A DNA stretch of 64,000 nt. It comes from Agromyces sp. 3263 (GTDB taxonomy: Bacteria > Actinomycetota > Actinomycetes > Actinomycetales > Microbacteriaceae). The stretch is taken from positions 930,001-994,000 of the forward strand of contig NZ_JAVDUV010000001.1 in assembly GCF_031456545.1 (NCBI RefSeq). Reading direction: 5' to 3'. Shown piece by piece: positions 60,646 through 64,000 of the stretch. The first letter of the stretch is position 1. The number at the start of each line of letters is the position of its first letter. A program made the position numbers and the translations under genes. The notes below the pieces were generated by a model, which made no database searches, had not been told where the DNA came from, and was given only the letters and a program-made list of their open reading frames with translations.

Positions 60646-61989
60646 CTACCGGAAGCGCGGGTCGTTCCCGGCCGCCGTGCTGGCGCGCAGTCCGAGCCCA
60701 TCCGCGATGTCGCCCCAGGACACGTACGAGAAGTTCGTGGCGTCGCGCTCGGGATCGACGCCGGCGCCGGTCTCGGGCTCGTCGTGCGTGACGAGCAGCC
60801 CCTCCCGGTAGTCCCCGACGATGCGGTTGGTCACGGCCAGCCCGTCGGACCCGTTCACCTCGTCGACGCCGTCGACGCCCTCGATGCGGAACGTGCCGAC
60901 CAGGCGGTTGCCGCCCTGCCGCTGGTAGACGGCGTAGGCGTCGTCGCCCTGGCTCGACACGATCACGTAACCGGTGGCGCCGGGTCCGTAGTACACGTCG
61001 ACCCCTTCCGCGTCGGCTTCGAGCGCCGAGCCGCCGAAGCCCGCGTCGTCCGGGTCGATCGGCGCGCACTCCTCCGTCTCGGGGTCGTAGGCGTCGTGCA
61101 CGCCGAAGTCCTTGACGCGGTCGATGAGCCGGGGCTCCGCCGCGCCGAACGGCAGTGCGATGCGCCAGACGCCGACGTCCTCCTGCGCGGCGTAGAGCAC
61201 CCCGGAGCGTTGGTCGACCGAGAGCCCCTCGAGCTGCGGGCCGACGCCGGGCTCCTCGCACGGCGTCCAGGTGGTGCCGTCGGGCAGCGGGAACGACGAC
61301 GGCAGCGCGGTCGTCGTGGCATCCGCGTACCCGACGAGGCCACCGGATGCCGCGAGCCGCACGGTCGCGAGGGTCGGTGCGCCCTCCTGCGTGACCACGG
61401 CGTACGTCTCGCCCGGGGCGGGCTGCCACACCGCGAGCCCGTACGCGGTGTGCTCCTCCGCCACCGTGGCGCGGTCGGGGCTGAACAGGAACGGCAGGTC
61501 GGGCGCGGTGACCTCGGTCAGCGGCGTCGGCGCGTCGGCCCCGGCCGGGTCGATCACGAAGAACCGCAGCTGGTCGTTGTAGCGATCCGAGACCACGGCG
61601 AGGTCGACGGATGCCGCGCCGAGCGGCACGTCGTAGGCGATGTCGACGTTGTTGTAGCGGCCCCCGATGCCGTCGGCCCGGGGCGCCGCGGTCGCGACGA
61701 GGGACTGCAGCTCGCGGGCGGCGAGGTCGTACACGCGGAGGCCGCCCTCCTTCGCCGTCGTGATGACGATGGAGTCGTGCGAATCGGTCGGATCCACCCA
61801 GATCGCCGGGTCGTCACCGCTGGCGTTGCCGCCCCCGGCGTCGTCGTAGAGCGCCGGCGTCTCGGTGCCGGTCGTGACGACCGCGTCGGGAACGGACGGC
61901 CGGGCGACTGCGCCGGCCGCGGGAACGAGGAGGAGGGCGAGTGCGGCCGCGGCGGCACCGGCGACGAGGGTCGGCTTCATGTGCAGCAT
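60646..61989 (-). CDS. Secreted beta-propeller phytase (3-phytase family)
   Basis: A 447-residue exported enzyme with a Sec-type signal peptide (hydrophobic AGAAAAALALLLVPAAGAVA) and a six-bladed propeller. Key segments are SGDDPAIWVDPTDSHDSIVI (calcium/phosphate site), GGRYNNVDIAYDVPL, LEGLSVDQRSGVLYAAQEDVGVWR, GGSALEADAEGVDVYYGPG and NGSDGLAVTNRIVG. It would release phosphate from phytate outside the cell. ATG 61989 is used, with ATG 61980 possible. The combination with arabinose genes fits a plant- or soil-associated lifestyle. Confidence 0.93.
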   Translation of the reverse strand: MLHMKPTLVAGAAAAALALLLVPAAGAVARPSVPDAVVTTGTETPALYDDAGGGNASGDDPAIWVDPTDSHDSIVITTAKEGGLRVYDLAARELQSLVATAAPRADGIGGRYNNVDIAYDVPLGAASVDLAVVSDRYNDQLRFFVIDPAGADAPTPLTEVTAPDLPFLFSPDRATVAEEHTAYGLAVWQPAPGETYAVVTQEGAPTLATVRLAASGGLVGYADATTTALPSSFPLPDGTTWTPCEEPGVGPQLEGLSVDQRSGVLYAAQEDVGVWRIALPFGAAEPRLIDRVKDFGVHDAYDPETEECAPIDPDDAGFGGSALEADAEGVDVYYGPGATGYVIVSSQGDDAYAVYQRQGGNRLVGTFRIEGVDGVDEVNGSDGLAVTNRIVGDYREGLLVTHDEPETGAGVDPERDATNFSYVSWGDIADGLGLRASTAAGNDPRFR

Positions 61990-62056
61990 GCTGCCGAGGC
62001 CCGGGGAACGGCGCGTGAAGCACCGGGGTGAAGCGGATGAACAGCGCGGCGAGCGC

Positions 62057-62887
62057 TCAGAACTCCTCGTGCGTGTCGGGGTCGGCGCCCCAGAGCCGCC
62101 CGCGGGAGAGGGCCGTGATCGCCTCGACCTCCTCGGGGGCCAGCCCGAACGAGAAGACGTCGAGGTTCTCACGCCGGCGCGCGGCATCCGCCGACTTGGG
62201 GATCGGCACCGCCTCGAGTTCGACGTGCCAGCGCAGCACGATCTGTGCCGGGGTGACGCCCTTCTCCGCGGCGAGCGCGGTGATGACGCCCTCCTGCAGC
62301 AGCTCGCTGCGCTTGGCGAGCGGGCTCCAGCTCTCGGTACGGATGTCGTGCTCGTCGTGGTAGGCCCGCAGCTCCTCCTGCGGGAAGTACGGGTGCAGCT
62401 CCACCTGGTTCACGACGGGCACGACCTGCGTCTCGCGTTCCAGGCGTTCGAGCATCGCGACGGTGAAGTTCGAGACCCCGATGGACCGCACCAGGCCCTT
62501 CTCGCGCAGCCGGATCATCGCCCGCCAGGTGTCGACGTACTTGTCGATGCGCGGGTTGGGCCAGTGGATCAGGTAGAGGTCCACCCAGTCGAGGTCGAGG
62601 CGGCGGCGCGACTCCTCGAAGCTGGCGAGGGTCTCGTCGAATCCGTGGTGGCGCCCGGGCAGCTTGGTGGTGATCACGAGGTCGCTGCGGTCGACGTCGG
62701 TGCGGCGCACGGCCTCGCCGACGACATCCTCGTTGCCGTAGTTGTAGGCGGTGTCGATGAGGCGGTAGCCCTCGGCGATGCCCGACACGATCGCTGCGAT
62801 GCCCGCCTGCTCGTTGAGCCCGTACGTGCCGAGCCCGAGCGCGGGGATGGAGTTGCCGTCGCGGAGCGAGTACGCGGGAGCGATCAT
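62057..62887 (-). CDS. Aldo/keto reductase (2,5-diketo-D-gluconate reductase-like)
   Basis: A 276-residue NADPH-dependent reductase of the AKR5-like group. The catalytic tetrad is visible: Asp/Tyr in IDTAYNYGNE, Lys in VITTKLPGRHHG and His in LYLIHWPNPRID. The cofactor-binding end reads VPIPKSADAARRRENLDVF. Start ATG 62887 (MIAPAYSLRDG) suits the family. Substrate unknown; many members reduce keto-sugars and aldehydes. Confidence 0.92.
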   Translation of the reverse strand: MIAPAYSLRDGNSIPALGLGTYGLNEQAGIAAIVSGIAEGYRLIDTAYNYGNEDVVGEAVRRTDVDRSDLVITTKLPGRHHGFDETLASFEESRRRLDLDWVDLYLIHWPNPRIDKYVDTWRAMIRLREKGLVRSIGVSNFTVAMLERLERETQVVPVVNQVELHPYFPQEELRAYHDEHDIRTESWSPLAKRSELLQEGVITALAAEKGVTPAQIVLRWHVELEAVPIPKSADAARRRENLDVFSFGLAPEEVEAITALSRGRLWGADPDTHEEF

Positions 62888-63015
62888 CCACCCATCCTCA
62901 CTCACGAGGGCGACGGATGCCACTGCCCGCGCCGCTCCCCGACGCTCACGGTCATCCGGCGCGCGGTTGCGCCGCATGCGACCGACCGACCGACCGACCG
63001 AACGAACGACCAGCG

Positions 63016-63957
63016 TCAGCGCGCAGGCAGCTCCGCGAACGCGCGCACGGGGAACGTGCCGAACCCCTCGACCCGCGGCGGCACGGCGGTGAAGCGCGCG
63101 CCACGCGCCGGCACGCGGTCGAGCGCGGTGAGGTGCTCGACGACGTGCACGCCCGCCGCGAGCAGGATCGAGTGCGCCGGGCGCTCCCCGCCCGACTCCG
63201 TGTCGTCGATGTTCAGCGCGTCGATGCCGACGATCGCGACCCCGGCGTCGACGAGGTGACGGGCTCCGGCCGCGGTGAGGAACGGCGACCCGTGCGCGTA
63301 CTCGGGCGCGCCGAAGTGCCGGCTCCAGCCGGTGTGCAGCAGCACCGCGGTGCCGGCGAGCTCGCGGTCGAGGAACACCTCGGCAGGAATGCCGCGGTTC
63401 GCGGCATCCGTCAACCGGAACACCTCGGCGGGGACGCCGACGAGCGTGGCGAGGTCGAGGCTCGCGAGGTCGCCGCCGTGCGCGTAGCGGTGGAAGGGGC
63501 TGTCGAGGTAGGTGCCGGTGTTGCCGGCCATGGTGATGAGGTCGATCGCGAACTCGGTGCCGGGCGCGTAGTGCTCGCGCGATGCCTCGCGCGTGAGGTG
63601 CGGCGTGATGGTCGGCGCGGGGATGCCGGGGTAGGTCACGAGCCCTGCCCGGATGGGATGGCTGAGGTCGACGAGCTCCCCGCGCGCACCGAGCCCGCCG
63701 AGCGCAGCGGATGCCGCGACATCAGTCGGCATCTCGGTGACGCCGCGCGACCCGCGATGCGCTTCCTCGACGACCTCGAGGTTCGAGAGCTGCACCCGGC
63801 CCACCAGCGTGAGCCCGAGGTGCCGCACGAGCAGCTCGCCGACCTGCGCCTCGGTGAGGTCGCGCGACGGGAGGTCGAGGCGGAACGCCTCGGCGCGCAG
63901 CGCGCCCCCGTTGACGAAGTCGATCTCGGCGTCGAAGTGGGCGCGGTACTCGGTCAA
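63016..63957 (-). CDS. Cyclase-family (kynurenine formamidase-like) hydrolase with extra N-terminal domain
   Basis: A 313-residue protein. The C-terminal 215 residues form a metal-dependent cyclase-family hydrolase: GELVDLSHPIRAGLVTYPG, GNTGTYLDSPFHRYAHGGD (metal-binding HxxxxD) and VGIDALNIDDTE. The first 75 residues (DAEIDFVNGGALRAEAFRLDLPS...LVGRVQLSNLEVVEEAHRGSRG) form a separate beta-rich domain that I recognise only as a small protein sometimes encoded beside such hydrolases. The start is TTG 63957 with AGGAG five bases upstream. It may hydrolyse N-formyl or lactone substrates. Confidence 0.85.
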   Translation of the reverse strand: MTEYRAHFDAEIDFVNGGALRAEAFRLDLPSRDLTEAQVGELLVRHLGLTLVGRVQLSNLEVVEEAHRGSRGVTEMPTDVAASAALGGLGARGELVDLSHPIRAGLVTYPGIPAPTITPHLTREASREHYAPGTEFAIDLITMAGNTGTYLDSPFHRYAHGGDLASLDLATLVGVPAEVFRLTDAANRGIPAEVFLDRELAGTAVLLHTGWSRHFGAPEYAHGSPFLTAAGARHLVDAGVAIVGIDALNIDDTESGGERPAHSILLAAGVHVVEHLTALDRVPARGARFTAVPPRVEGFGTFPVRAFAELPAR

Positions 63958-64000
63958 CTGAGCTCCTGGGTGGTCGGGACGGGGGCGGATGCCGCGGGCG

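Overview
The window is high-GC DNA with tightly packed genes, many GTG and some TTG starts, and class Ib ribonucleotide reductase genes (nrdHIEF). It also carries a BFN/DUF151 protein, a DGPF/ECF42-type sigma module, TIGR03252-type HhH protein and a very frequent GGATGCCGCG / CGCGGCATCC motif. This fits an actinobacterium, most likely a Microbacteriaceae member (Agromyces/Microbacterium-like); the family is inferred from overall character, not from a marker gene. I see no rRNA, tRNA, insertion sequence, phage gene or CRISPR array. It reads as an ordinary chromosomal segment rich in sugar-uptake and stress genes.

Left part (0-9 kb, all minus strand): a partial aldo/keto reductase, an ECF42-like sigma factor with its DGPF/YciI partner and a RibD-type reductase. 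Next comes a four-gene sugar-acid operon: SAF-domain dehydrogenase, FCD-type GntR regulator, MHS-family transporter and DUF1537 four-carbon-acid kinase. Its promoter has a GntR operator exactly inside the -35/-10 spacer. From 9 to 12.5 kb a BFN-tmsA-tmsB-hydrolase unit is predicted to make 10-methyl branched fatty acids. From 12.5 to 21 kb lie an RND pump with a divergent MarR, an LtrA-like protein, a lytic transglycosylase, a YdeI-like protein, a TSUP exporter and a LysR.

Middle part (21-39 kb): an orphan succinate-dehydrogenase-like flavoprotein divergent from the LysR, then a patchwork of small genes. These include VOC, deaminase, CPBP protease, GNAT, DUF1048/TetR, SUMF1-like, a truncated AlkD-like gene, SDR, DUF1801, an XRE-cupin/EamA/RidA operon and a MarR/azoreductase pair. 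A decayed PPOX gene follows, then nrdHIEF with two NrdR boxes and nearby DnaA-box-like sequences.

Right part (39-59 kb) is a pentose/furanose utilisation island. It has a YtfQ-YtfR-YtfT-YjfF type ABC importer, araA, araB and araD for L-arabinose catabolism, a second CUT2-type (ChvE/MmsAB-like) importer behind a second araD copy, and three LacI-family repressors. Palindromes with a TTAGCGCT core sit on both the ytfQ and ara promoters; a different TGTGAC/GTCACA-type operator sits at the second araD and at the third lacI. A 14-codon leader ORF appears coupled to araD. The window ends (59-64 kb) with an MFS exporter, a secreted beta-propeller phytase, an aldo/keto reductase and a cyclase-family hydrolase.
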